Assembly (NCBI GenBank): GCA_025923075.1
Contig: JAICGN010000031.1
Location: forward strand, 1 to 39,253
Direction: 5' to 3'
Source of the DNA: Chitinophagaceae bacterium
GTDB taxonomy: Bacteria > Bacteroidota > Bacteroidia > Chitinophagales > Chitinophagaceae
DNA length: 39,253 bases
Made by a program: the position numbers and the translations under genes. Below the pieces are notes generated by a model. That model was not told the DNA's origin and did no database searches. It was given only the letters and a program-made list of their open reading frames with translations. This document shows positions 22,371-30,722 of this stretch, one piece after another. Each line of letters starts with the position of its first letter. The stretch's first letter is position 1.

Positions 22371-25022
22371 TCATCTTGCGATTACGAACTTTCTTGGTAG
22401 GATTAAGTCACCCTTATTCATTCTTAAAATATACATTCCCGGTCTGATATCAGCTACCGGTATTCTAATTTGATTGTGACCTTTAATGGTATTAACAAGA
22501 TGTTGCTTTACCAGTTGACCGATGCTGTTTACTATTTGTATATTAACTAACCCTTCTGTAGCACTGTTGAAACTCAGATACACAAATTCTGATGCGGGAT
22601 TGGGATATAGCAACTCCTTAGCTGAAATATCAGTTACTTCATTGGCTGGATAAGATTTACTTGATGTTGAACTTGCACCGCTGGCAACCTGTGCGAGTAA
22701 ATTATAACATTGTAAAGTATTGTATGCACCATTTTTACCATCGACTTTAATGTAGTAAGTAGCTTTCCTTGCGTTTAAATTATAAATGACAACTTCATTT
22801 GAAACTCCGGTGTTAGTTGACGCGCCAATTAGCTTTAGATTCTTGTCGTAAACATATAAATCGTAATCCACGGGTAAATTGCTCAGAACAACCTCCAATT
22901 TGGTATTGGAATTATTTGGTGTAGTTATTTTGAACCAATCCATATCGGCATTTGAAGAGATCATCGCAAGAATTGTAGCTCCCAAACCGATGGTTTTTGC
23001 CTGCCTGGAAGTGTTATTGGATTCATAAACATCAGTGCATGCAGGAAGAGACGTCGTTGTGAAAAATGATTGAGCATAATTTCCTGGAACAGATGTAAAG
23101 CAAGTAGCCAGTACTCTCCAGTCATACCCAGTAGAGGCCGACAATCCATTAAGGGTATATGAGGGTGAAGTGATGCCTGTAGCAGCAGTTATCCATATAG
23201 CTGAGGTTGACTGTTTATACTCAAGGTTATAGTTTGAAGCATTAGTAACAGCTGCCCAGTTTAGCGTAGCGCTATTGTGAGTGATATTAGTATTTGTTAA
23301 CCAATATGGCTGATCGCAATAAGAATTATAAACCCAGAAATCGTCCGAGTATTGATAATGGCCGGAGCCCAGTGGGCAATTGGCCCTAACTCTCCAACGG
23401 TAGTAGGATCCGGAGTTCAGACCGCCCAGTGTAAAAGAAGTGGTGGTTATGACTTCGTTTACGGGTGTCCAAGTGCTGTGATACTCATAGTCAACATGGT
23501 AACTTGAGGCACCAGATACCGGCGCCCAGATGAACGTTGCACTTACATTGGTAATGTTGGTCGTTATTAACCAGGCTGGCCGTTCGCAAACTGTAAGCGT
23601 AGTAAATTCTGATTGTCGCTCAGAAGAAGATTCCGAGGTACAGTTTGTTCGGATTCTATAATAGTATTTAGTCGACTGATTCAAACCTGAAAGATTCGCC
23701 GACGTTGATGTTATCCCAGTTAATGCATTTTGCCACAGTTCGGTCGGTGTATACGGATTGTCACTATAATAAACATTATAACTTATAGCACCAGGTTCGG
23801 CGGACCAACTCACCGTTGTGCTATTCCCAGTGATATTCGTTGCGCTGAGTCCGACCGGTGTCCTGCATGTACCAATATTGCCAAATGTAAACGGACCGAA
23901 TGCGTTCGTAACGCTTTGTGATATAGAGCCATTTTCCGTTGTCCCTGTTGCTGTTCCTCCATGGCTATTCCATGAACTTCCACTAAAATGAGCCAATGTG
24001 ACATCGGCAACATTTGCAATGTATGGTGAAGTCCCGCATCCTCTCGAACCGTCCCAACCGACAGTTATCGACAGGGGATACAATGATGTATACCTTTCGG
24101 GCTTGAGATTCCAATATTCGCATTGACTGACATTAAATAGGCCAGGATCTGTTATTCCTCCGAGCGCAGAGCCGCTTCCTCTTTTATATTTCCCAAAAAG
24201 CAAATCTGTCTGTCCAGCCGGGGCTGAAATTGTAAGTGGAGCATAAATTCCCTTATCGCCGACAGGAAAGGTAAATGGCTCATCGCCCTCCTTCCCCACC
24301 CATCCATCGACATATGAAATGTTTGAGGCCCCGGACCAGGTTGCGCCTTTCTTAAATGTAACTGTACCGCTCTGTGGATTTGCAAAATCTTCACTGATTG
24401 TATTTACAATTCCATTTATGAATGTCACGCTTCCATGAATATCCACAGATGCATACACTGTAAATACGTTCCCATTAAACGTAACATCCTGAAATGTCCC
24501 CCCCTCTATAAAAGTGTTAGGGATGGTTGAATTAAATACGACGCTTAAATTATCATCACCGTTAATTCCATTATTTAAGTACCCGTAAAGAGAACCTCCT
24601 AGAAAAAGCACATGGCTATTAGAACCAGGCTGGTCGTCAACATTCATGATACCGGAGTTATTAACAGTTCCCAATACATTTAAGGATACCGCGTTTTCGG
24701 CACTAAAAATCAGGGCGCCGGAATAATAGTCATAGGTCCAGTATTCATCATAAAAGGATTGAATCCAAAGACTAATTATCGGATGAGGCACACTTCCGGT
24801 TAGCCTTATTTCATGATACGCCGAAATATCCACCGACCCCGTTCCAGGATTCTCGCCGGGATAAGATATAGTAGTAACCCAGTTGGTGCCATTATATACC
24901 TCCCACTTTGTGGCCTCATTCCAATTTCCGTTGGCAATCGATCTATAGTCCCCGACAGATTGAGCAGATAAATAAAAGTTTATCCCAATCACGGCAATCA
25001 AAATAAGTATGGACTTTTTCAT
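22371..25022 (-). CDS. Large secreted protein: three FN3-like domains, PPC domain and T9SS sorting domain
   Basis: An 883-residue exported protein. Signal peptide (KKSILILIAVIGINFYLSAQ), then an N-terminal beta-helix-like region (~20-390) opening with GDYRSIANGNWNEATKWEVY, common at the start of Bacteroidota surface proteins. Three fibronectin type III modules (~395-665) repeat the signature C-x-x-P-x-x-L/W-x-x-T-N-I-T...YxxxY and end GLxxxxxYxWRVRxxC. A pre-peptidase C-terminal (PPC) domain (~680-790) has DVYESNNTSRQAKTI, DMDWFKI and YDLYVYDKN. A T9SS type A domain follows (~810-883; LLYPNPASEFVYLSF, RPGMYILRMNKGD). No protease domain is present despite the PPC. It is last in a co-oriented run after a TonB receptor/sensor/regulator set. 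ATG 25022 is chosen over a longer frame. Confidence 0.88.
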   Translation of the reverse strand: MKKSILILIAVIGINFYLSAQSVGDYRSIANGNWNEATKWEVYNGTNWVTTISYPGENPGTGSVDISAYHEIRLTGSVPHPIISLWIQSFYDEYWTYDYYSGALIFSAENAVSLNVLGTVNNSGIMNVDDQPGSNSHVLFLGGSLYGYLNNGINGDDNLSVVFNSTIPNTFIEGGTFQDVTFNGNVFTVYASVDIHGSVTFINGIVNTISEDFANPQSGTVTFKKGATWSGASNISYVDGWVGKEGDEPFTFPVGDKGIYAPLTISAPAGQTDLLFGKYKRGSGSALGGITDPGLFNVSQCEYWNLKPERYTSLYPLSITVGWDGSRGCGTSPYIANVADVTLAHFSGSSWNSHGGTATGTTENGSISQSVTNAFGPFTFGNIGTCRTPVGLSATNITGNSTTVSWSAEPGAISYNVYYSDNPYTPTELWQNALTGITSTSANLSGLNQSTKYYYRIRTNCTSESSSERQSEFTTLTVCERPAWLITTNITNVSATFIWAPVSGASSYHVDYEYHSTWTPVNEVITTTSFTLGGLNSGSYYRWRVRANCPLGSGHYQYSDDFWVYNSYCDQPYWLTNTNITHNSATLNWAAVTNASNYNLEYKQSTSAIWITAATGITSPSYTLNGLSASTGYDWRVLATCFTSVPGNYAQSFFTTTSLPACTDVYESNNTSRQAKTIGLGATILAMISSNADMDWFKITTPNNSNTKLEVVLSNLPVDYDLYVYDKNLKLIGASTNTGVSNEVVIYNLNARKATYYIKVDGKNGAYNTLQCYNLLAQVASGASSTSSKSYPANEVTDISAKELLYPNPASEFVYLSFNSATEGLVNIQIVNSIGQLVKQHLVNTIKGHNQIRIPVADIRPGMYILRMNKGDLILPRKFVIAR

Positions 25023-25081
25023 GATTAAAGCTTTTAATTTTTTTAAGCATTTGCTGAATTTTGAAGATTCGATAATCATCT

Positions 25082-25146
25082 GACGTCATTTGGAATAGAT
25101 TGAAAGGAAATATGATGCGACTAAAAAAAAGCCTTAATCGATTTTA
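25082..25146 (-). promoter_or_regulatory. Conserved upstream block, copy 1
   Basis: About 65 bases, 60 bases before the FN3/PPC gene, align with 25548-25613 upstream of the next gene. The strongest part on the minus strand is AATCGATTAAGGCTTTT, followed by a shared GcATC word and ending in ATGACGTC (ATGAAGTC in copy 2). It may be an operator, promoter region or RNA leader; the match is not a known LytTR site. Confidence 0.45.
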
Positions 25147-25172
25147 TGACTTAATTCGGATAGTCCGAAACT

Positions 25173-25508
25173 TTAATAAGGCCAGGAACTTAATTCATCA
25201 ATTACTGGGTCATTAATTAAATGGCCATTGTTTTTTATTACAAGCGTAGCATCATAGATTGCTCCGGTTGCGATCTGCCAGGTCCATCTGATTGCCCACG
25301 CACCTCTACCCAGATTAGTATATGTGGGGCGAATACGTGTATAAGGTAATGCATGTGCATACATCCAATCATTTGCCGTTATGAGAACATTCCGAGGAAT
25401 CGCTCCGCTATAAGCAGTTTGATTTACAGGAACCCGACTCCAGGTATTAACAGGCATTGCGAATATTATGGTGGTCAGCAGGCTACTAATTAAAAGATAC
25501 TTTTTCAT
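25173..25508 (-). CDS. Small exported protein of unknown function
   Basis: A 111-residue protein with a signal peptide (KKYLLISSLLTTIIFAMPV). The mature ~85 residues are rich in Trp, Tyr and Arg (YTRIRPTYTNLGRGAWAIRWTWQI) and end with IKNNGHLINDPVIDELSSWPY. I recognise no family. It lies between a putative lipoprotein and a T9SS protein and shares an upstream sequence block with the latter, suggesting common control. Confidence 0.55.
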   Translation of the reverse strand: MKKYLLISSLLTTIIFAMPVNTWSRVPVNQTAYSGAIPRNVLITANDWMYAHALPYTRIRPTYTNLGRGAWAIRWTWQIATGAIYDATLVIKNNGHLINDPVIDELSSWPY

Positions 25509-25547
25509 GTTGTTTTTTTTAATCTTGAAAATATTTAGAGACCATTT

Positions 25548-25613
25548 GACTTCATTTAAAGAAAATGAAGAAGAATATAAAGATGCTCCTACTTAAAAGC
25601 CTCAATCGATTTA
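25548..25613 (-). promoter_or_regulatory. Conserved upstream block, copy 2
   Basis: Aligned with 25082-25146: on the minus strand AAATCGATTGAGGCTTTT, then GGAGCATC, and ATGAAGTC at the end. It lies 40 bases before the small exported protein gene. The two blocks are similar beyond the A/T-rich background. Confidence 0.45.
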
Positions 25614-25702
25614 TTACTCAAAGAATATAATTCTTTAGATCAGAAATGGAATTGCTCCAACGGATTTGTTTCTGTTGCGTTTGACAATTTATGCCAGGCA
25701 GC

Positions 25703-26449
25703 TTAGGGCAGAGAATATTCTATAGTAATTTCCACTAGGTCATAATTAACAACTACAGAGCCTTTACCACTGGGGGGATAGCTATCAATTCTTACCCCAA
25801 AATATTGATGATTAACAATAGCTGGTGTCCAAATGTATGCCTGATCATGATTAAATCCTCCGTTGGTTCCGCTTCCCCTTTGGGAAAAAATATATTCTGT
25901 CTCAGTATTCGGATACATTCTACCGGGATAGTCATCCAGGTAAGTCCAAAATACTCCATACGTACAAGGTTGACCAACCCCACATTGAACCCTTTGCATT
26001 ACGGAAAGAAAATAATCCCCGATTGCCGGATTGCCAGTTTTGAATCGTCGTACCCTTACCGCAATATTTTCAATAGTAGCATTGTCCGGAATCGTGAATC
26101 CAAACCCCTGCAATGCCAGCATTGAATGCGAAATGCCATTAGCACTTAATTTTCTCGTAGAGGCATATTTGCCATCATCTGCTGCTACGTATTCGGCTTT
26201 TGCCCTGGGATAACCCTGATCTCCGAAAACTTCCTGGAAATTATTAAGGTTATTAAGAAAGGTGGCTGTCCTTGTTTGAGATGCGAGGCCAGATGTAGCA
26301 ACGTTTTCGCCACCAAGCGCTGAAATTGACTCAGCAAGCGGCTGCGACGGATTTGTTGGATTAAAATCCTTTTTGCAATTCACGCATAAAATAAAAACTA
26401 GCGAATATCCAATACCGCGTATGATTGATGAATCTGAGAACAGTTTCAT
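25703..26449 (-). CDS. Putative lipoprotein of unknown function
   Basis: A 248-residue protein with a lipoprotein-type signal peptide ending in VFILCVNCKKD (Cys25 likely lipidated). The body is beta-rich: a segment IENIAVRVRRFKTGNPAIGDYFLSVMQRV, two cysteines in QCGVGQPC, and a C-terminal KGSVVVNYDLVEITIEYSLP, consistent with a jelly-roll-like fold. I recognise no family. It follows the LytTR regulator gene on the same strand, with 322 bases between, so it is a possible target of that regulator rather than part of the same transcript. Confidence 0.6.
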   Translation of the reverse strand: MKLFSDSSIIRGIGYSLVFILCVNCKKDFNPTNPSQPLAESISALGGENVATSGLASQTRTATFLNNLNNFQEVFGDQGYPRAKAEYVAADDGKYASTRKLSANGISHSMLALQGFGFTIPDNATIENIAVRVRRFKTGNPAIGDYFLSVMQRVQCGVGQPCTYGVFWTYLDDYPGRMYPNTETEYIFSQRGSGTNGGFNHDQAYIWTPAIVNHQYFGVRIDSYPPSGKGSVVVNYDLVEITIEYSLP

Positions 26450-26771
26450 AAAGATTTTTTTAATTGTTTAAAATATCGTTTGGTTTGTTGAAGATTGTTG
26501 AGGTCTGAAAAAGATTCATAGAATTGAAAAAAATTTTTAGGAAAAGCATACCTGCGGAAATAAATATTTTCTCATAACAGTTTTGTTGAAGTGAGTAAAT
26601 AAAAACCATTCGGTTTATCAAATCCAGCGAGCAACTGTGTTAGATTTTAACTGACCTGGCTTAAATTGAAATATCACTCATTAATATTCCTGAACAAAAC
26701 GGGAATTAACGAATGACGTAATTGGGTTAATGAATGGACATGAAAGGCCAACAATGAAGAAAGTGAACGTT
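26450..26771. other. Intergenic region between regulator and lipoprotein genes
   Basis: This 322-base A/T-rich region separates the response regulator from the lipoprotein gene. I see no gene, no terminator hairpin of any strength and no exact TAnnTTTG on the minus strand. If the LytTR regulator controls the downstream genes, its binding repeats would be expected here, but I cannot identify a clear pair. Confidence 0.5.
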
Positions 26772-27521
26772 TTATGAACGGGAATAAATATTAAGAAAAT
26801 CCTCTTTACGCTGTTTTGATACAGAAAGTGCGGCGCCATTAGACATGATCAGCTGCCCACCCTCTCCACGGATATATTTTTGAATTTCCCTTAGATTGAT
26901 CAGGTAAGATTTATGAATGCGGAAAAAGTCGTACCCGCTCAACAAATTTTCATACTCTTTTAAATGTTTGGAGGTTACAATTTTGTTCGCCTGCTTCAAA
27001 ATAAAATGCGTATAAGGGCCGTCGCTTTCACAATAAATAATATCACTGACATTTACAAATAATAAACCTTCAAGAGTGGATAACGCGATCCTGTGATGAT
27101 TTTGCGACCCGCTTTTTATATTGTGCACAAGCACTTCCAGGTTTCTATTCAGGTATTGACGATTCAACCGTTTTTCGGCCTTCGCAACAGCAATGCGGAG
27201 TTCATTAAGATCGATCGGCTTGAGCAAATAATCAATTGCACAGAATTTAATTGCCTTCAGCGCATAGTGATCGAAGGCGGTAGTAAAGATCAATTCAAAA
27301 TTTATTTCCGGAAGTCTTTCAAGGATCTCAAATGAAGTTTCTGATTGTAATTCAATATCAAGAAAAACAAGCTCCGGTCTTTGTTCTGCTATCGCTGTTA
27401 AACCAGTTCTGACAGAATCGGCATCACCTACTACATTTAACTGCCGGCAATGCTCGTGCAGCATTGCCTTTAACATCTTGCGGCTATGCTCCTCATCTTC
27501 TATTACTATGGTGCGAATCAT
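26772..27521 (-). CDS. LytTR family response regulator
   Basis: A 249-residue cytoplasmic two-component regulator of the LytR/AlgR type. The receiver domain (~1-125) has the acidic pair in IEDEE, the phosphorylatable Asp55 in LVFLDIELQ, Thr in FTTAFDHYALKAI and the Lys in YLLKPIDLNEL. The LytTR DNA-binding domain (~145-249) has DIIYCESDGPYTHFIL, HLKEYENLL, FFRIHKSYLINL, IRGEGGQLIMSNG and VSKQRKEDF. It lies 36 bases after the histidine kinase gene and is clearly its partner. LytTR proteins bind paired repeats upstream of targets. Confidence 0.94.
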   Translation of the reverse strand: MIRTIVIEDEEHSRKMLKAMLHEHCRQLNVVGDADSVRTGLTAIAEQRPELVFLDIELQSETSFEILERLPEINFELIFTTAFDHYALKAIKFCAIDYLLKPIDLNELRIAVAKAEKRLNRQYLNRNLEVLVHNIKSGSQNHHRIALSTLEGLLFVNVSDIIYCESDGPYTHFILKQANKIVTSKHLKEYENLLSGYDFFRIHKSYLINLREIQKYIRGEGGQLIMSNGAALSVSKQRKEDFLNIYSRS

Positions 27522-27557
27522 CAGTGCTGATTTTTTTAATGATCAGATCTCCCATGC

Positions 27558-30500
27558 CTATTCTTCTTCTTTAACCGGAATAGAAATTGTAACCCTTGTT
27601 CCAGCAGGTTGCGGTATTTCTCCGGAAGACTGTTTTACTTCAAACAGATCTTCAGTTATAACTTCCATCTTGTAATCTAACAATTCAAATAATCCTGAAA
27701 TACGTTCCTCGGTTACTTTTATTCCAAGCGATTTATGCCTGGAAACCTTTCCCTGCTCGATCTCCTGGGCTCTTGCCCTGCCTATACCATTATCTTCAAT
27801 TTTGCAGACAAGCAATCCATTATTTCTTTCAAGCGAAAGCCACAAATCACCTTTCTCATTTTTATTGATCAGGCCATGCAGAATTGCATTTTCTATATAA
27901 GGCTGAATAAGCAAGGGAGGTATCTCTGTATTTTCCCTGTCGATTTTTTCATCAATTTCAATATGATAAGCAAATTTGTTATTGAACCGAAGTTGTTCCA
28001 GTTGGATATAAAGCTCCAGTAATTGTAACTCATTACTTATACTAACGGTATTTTCACGGGAGTTTTCAAGTATCTTTCTGATCAGTTTTGAAAATTTTGA
28101 AAGGTAGTTGAGTGCTTCCTCTTTATCACGCGTCGTAATGAAATGCTGAATAGAGTTCAATGAATTGAAAATGAAATGAGGATTCATCTGGCCACGCAAG
28201 GCAATCATTCTTATTTCTGCGATCTGTTTATTTATTGCCGTTTGACGAGCCTGCTCTTTTTTGATCCTGTTCTCGCGAAGCTTGAAGAAAAGAAGTACGG
28301 ACCCAACAAGTACAAGCACTACTATTGTTTTAAACCACCAGGTAGCCCAGAATGGCGGGATAATGATAAGTTCCAGTTCAAATGCTGCTTTATTCCATTG
28401 GTCATCATTATTCGATGCTGTTACTTTAAGTGTATAGTTACCGGGAGGGACATTTGTATAACTGATCACACGGTTTGTTCCATTACGCACCACTTTTTTA
28501 TCAAAATTGATAAGTTGATAATCATATTGATTTTTTTCCGGATGATCATAATTGAGCGCTGCAAATTCAAAGGAAAAAAAATTCTGCTTATAAGAAAGTT
28601 TTATTGTTTTCAAATCCGTGAAAGAACTATCCATCTTCAATTCCTCGTCGAAGATCATTATGCGCCTGAGGATCACTGGCGGAATAAAATTGTTTATCTT
28701 GAGTGAGTCCGGGTGAAAAATGTTGAATCCGTTCCGGCCACCGTAGCACAAATAACCATCATGTGTTTTTACGACAGTCCGACCGTCGAATTCCCGTCCC
28801 TGCAATCCGTCGGCAGGATCATAATGGGTAAATTTGGTCCGGGATTCATTCAGCATGCTGATGCCTCCGTTGGTACTCATCCAAATGCGGTCTTTATCGT
28901 CTACAAGCAATTGCCCCACTGGAGCATTGGGCAGTCCATTTTTTTCAGGAAAAGTGGTAAACTTCCTGGTGGTTTCATCAAAGCGGCATAGTCCTGCTCC
29001 TGTGCCGATCCAGATCATTCCGTTATGATCCTGGCCAATGGAAGTGATACTATTTGATGGAAGACTGGATGTGTCATCAACAATGTTCGAAAACCGCTGC
29101 CGTTCTCCGGTTGATCGATTGTATCTGAGCAGTCCAAGCCCCTCACCCGGGCCTCCGAACCCGATCCACAATATTTCGCGATTATCCTCAAAAATGATAC
29201 TTACTGTCCCATTTACCAAATGCTGCACAGAATCATTTTCAAAATCAAATTTGGATAATCCACCCTGACCTCCCATAAACAGGTCGCCGTTTTTACAAGA
29301 AATGATGCTATGGATAAAGGCAATTCCAAGGACAGGATTTTTTTTAGTATAAAATCTGCGAAAGGTTTTATGAACAGGATCAAACAAATTCAAACCGTCC
29401 ATGGTGCCAGCCCACATATTGCCCCTTTTGTCGCGGCAAAGTGATTGAACAACATTATTACTCAGTGAATGCGGATCGTTTGTTTTAAATTGATAATTTG
29501 TATAAGCACCCGTTTTGCGATCCAGTATAAAAATTCCATTAAATGTGCCGATCCAAAGTCGATGGGATGGATCTTCTGCAATCGCCTGCACCGAATTGTT
29601 GGCTAATGCCAGGGTTGTAACTGGCTTTGGACGGTAAACAATAAATTTTGACGCATCAGGATTAAATCGCTCGACGCCATTTTGGGTGGCCAACCAGATC
29701 ATATTTGAATTATCCTGGTACATCCCCACAACAGTATTTGACTGCAGTTTGCTTGGATCCAGGATATCGGCTTTGTATTGATAAAAAATTTCTTTGTCGG
29801 GCGAAAAGAGATACAAGCCTGCTGCGTCGGTTCCTACCCAAAGTCTTCCCTTCCTGTCAACAAAAATATCACGCGGTGTGTTGTGAGGTACTTGTGATTG
29901 TTTTTCCGTGAAGTCTCTATAATGCCTGACGCGGTAGGTTTTGGTATTGAAACATTCCAGGAAAATGGTTTCATTCACGGAAGTCCAGATATTGCCATCC
30001 TTATCCATAGCAATTTGGGTAAGGATGTTGCCGGATAATGTCGTGCTGTCCTTCGGATCATGAATAAATGAAGTGAACCTCATTGTAATAAGATCAAGAC
30101 GATTCAACCCGTTGCCCGTGGTGATCCACATAGCTCCATCCGGAGCGAAATCTATGTCCCTTATACGATCATTTGAGATAGAATTAGAATGATCATCGTG
30201 AATAAAACGCTTAAAGCGTTTATTCTTTATATCAAAAGAGCATAACCCCGTGTTGGTACCAATCCATAGCATGCCATAGACATCTTCTTTGATAACAGAA
30301 ATATTATTGCCAGGAAGCGAGTTTTCATCTGTGGTATCTTTAAAAAATGATTCGAAAGAATTGGAGCGATAGTTATAATACGCCAGTCCGTCTGATGTGC
30401 CGATCCAAACCACACCATCTGAATCGGTGAATAAGCATCGGACATAGTTGTTGGGCAAAGAATTTTTGTTACCCGGTTCCGTGCGGTAAACATCCACTTT

Positions 30501-30722
30501 ATATCCATCAAATCGATTTAACCCATCCCAGGAGCCAATCCATATAAAACCATATTTATCCTGACTAATTGCCCACACTCTGTTATTTGATAACCCGTGC
30601 ATATCAGAAAGATGCTGGAACTGTAAAGGAGGAGGTTGAGCAAATGCAGTCTGGGTAATTATATTAATAATTAACATTAACAAGATAACTGATGGTTGAA
30701 GCTTGCGTTTCACTTTTTTCAT
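27558..30722 (-). CDS. Reg_prop beta-propeller sensor histidine kinase (LytS-type kinase domain)
   Basis: A 1054-residue membrane sensor. Signal peptide; about a dozen Reg_prop repeats (~35-690; YGFIWIGSWDGLNRFDGY, GVVWIGTSDGLAYYN) forming periplasmic propellers; a Y_Y_Y domain (~700-785; YDYQLINFDKKVVRNG, YTNVPPGNYTLKV); one membrane helix (~790-815; WWFKTIVVLVLVGSVLLFF); then a His_kinase/HATPase unit. The phospho-His is in LRGQMNPHFIFNSLNS (~850), the N box in PYIENAILHG, and G boxes in EDNGIGR and GTRVTISI. Unlike hybrid sensors of glycan loci, receiver and AraC domains are absent; the separate LytTR protein follows. Its ATG overlaps the TonB receptor stop by one base (TAATG), indicating translational coupling. 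Confidence 0.93.
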   Translation of the reverse strand: MKKVKRKLQPSVILLMLIINIITQTAFAQPPPLQFQHLSDMHGLSNNRVWAISQDKYGFIWIGSWDGLNRFDGYKVDVYRTEPGNKNSLPNNYVRCLFTDSDGVVWIGTSDGLAYYNYRSNSFESFFKDTTDENSLPGNNISVIKEDVYGMLWIGTNTGLCSFDIKNKRFKRFIHDDHSNSISNDRIRDIDFAPDGAMWITTGNGLNRLDLITMRFTSFIHDPKDSTTLSGNILTQIAMDKDGNIWTSVNETIFLECFNTKTYRVRHYRDFTEKQSQVPHNTPRDIFVDRKGRLWVGTDAAGLYLFSPDKEIFYQYKADILDPSKLQSNTVVGMYQDNSNMIWLATQNGVERFNPDASKFIVYRPKPVTTLALANNSVQAIAEDPSHRLWIGTFNGIFILDRKTGAYTNYQFKTNDPHSLSNNVVQSLCRDKRGNMWAGTMDGLNLFDPVHKTFRRFYTKKNPVLGIAFIHSIISCKNGDLFMGGQGGLSKFDFENDSVQHLVNGTVSIIFEDNREILWIGFGGPGEGLGLLRYNRSTGERQRFSNIVDDTSSLPSNSITSIGQDHNGMIWIGTGAGLCRFDETTRKFTTFPEKNGLPNAPVGQLLVDDKDRIWMSTNGGISMLNESRTKFTHYDPADGLQGREFDGRTVVKTHDGYLCYGGRNGFNIFHPDSLKINNFIPPVILRRIMIFDEELKMDSSFTDLKTIKLSYKQNFFSFEFAALNYDHPEKNQYDYQLINFDKKVVRNGTNRVISYTNVPPGNYTLKVTASNNDDQWNKAAFELELIIIPPFWATWWFKTIVVLVLVGSVLLFFKLRENRIKKEQARQTAINKQIAEIRMIALRGQMNPHFIFNSLNSIQHFITTRDKEEALNYLSKFSKLIRKILENSRENTVSISNELQLLELYIQLEQLRFNNKFAYHIEIDEKIDRENTEIPPLLIQPYIENAILHGLINKNEKGDLWLSLERNNGLLVCKIEDNGIGRARAQEIEQGKVSRHKSLGIKVTEERISGLFELLDYKMEVITEDLFEVKQSSGEIPQPAGTRVTISIPVKEEE

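Noticed and set aside
26450-26771. LytTR binding repeats upstream of the lipoprotein gene
   Set aside because: No convincing pair of direct repeats with ~21-base spacing could be found by eye.
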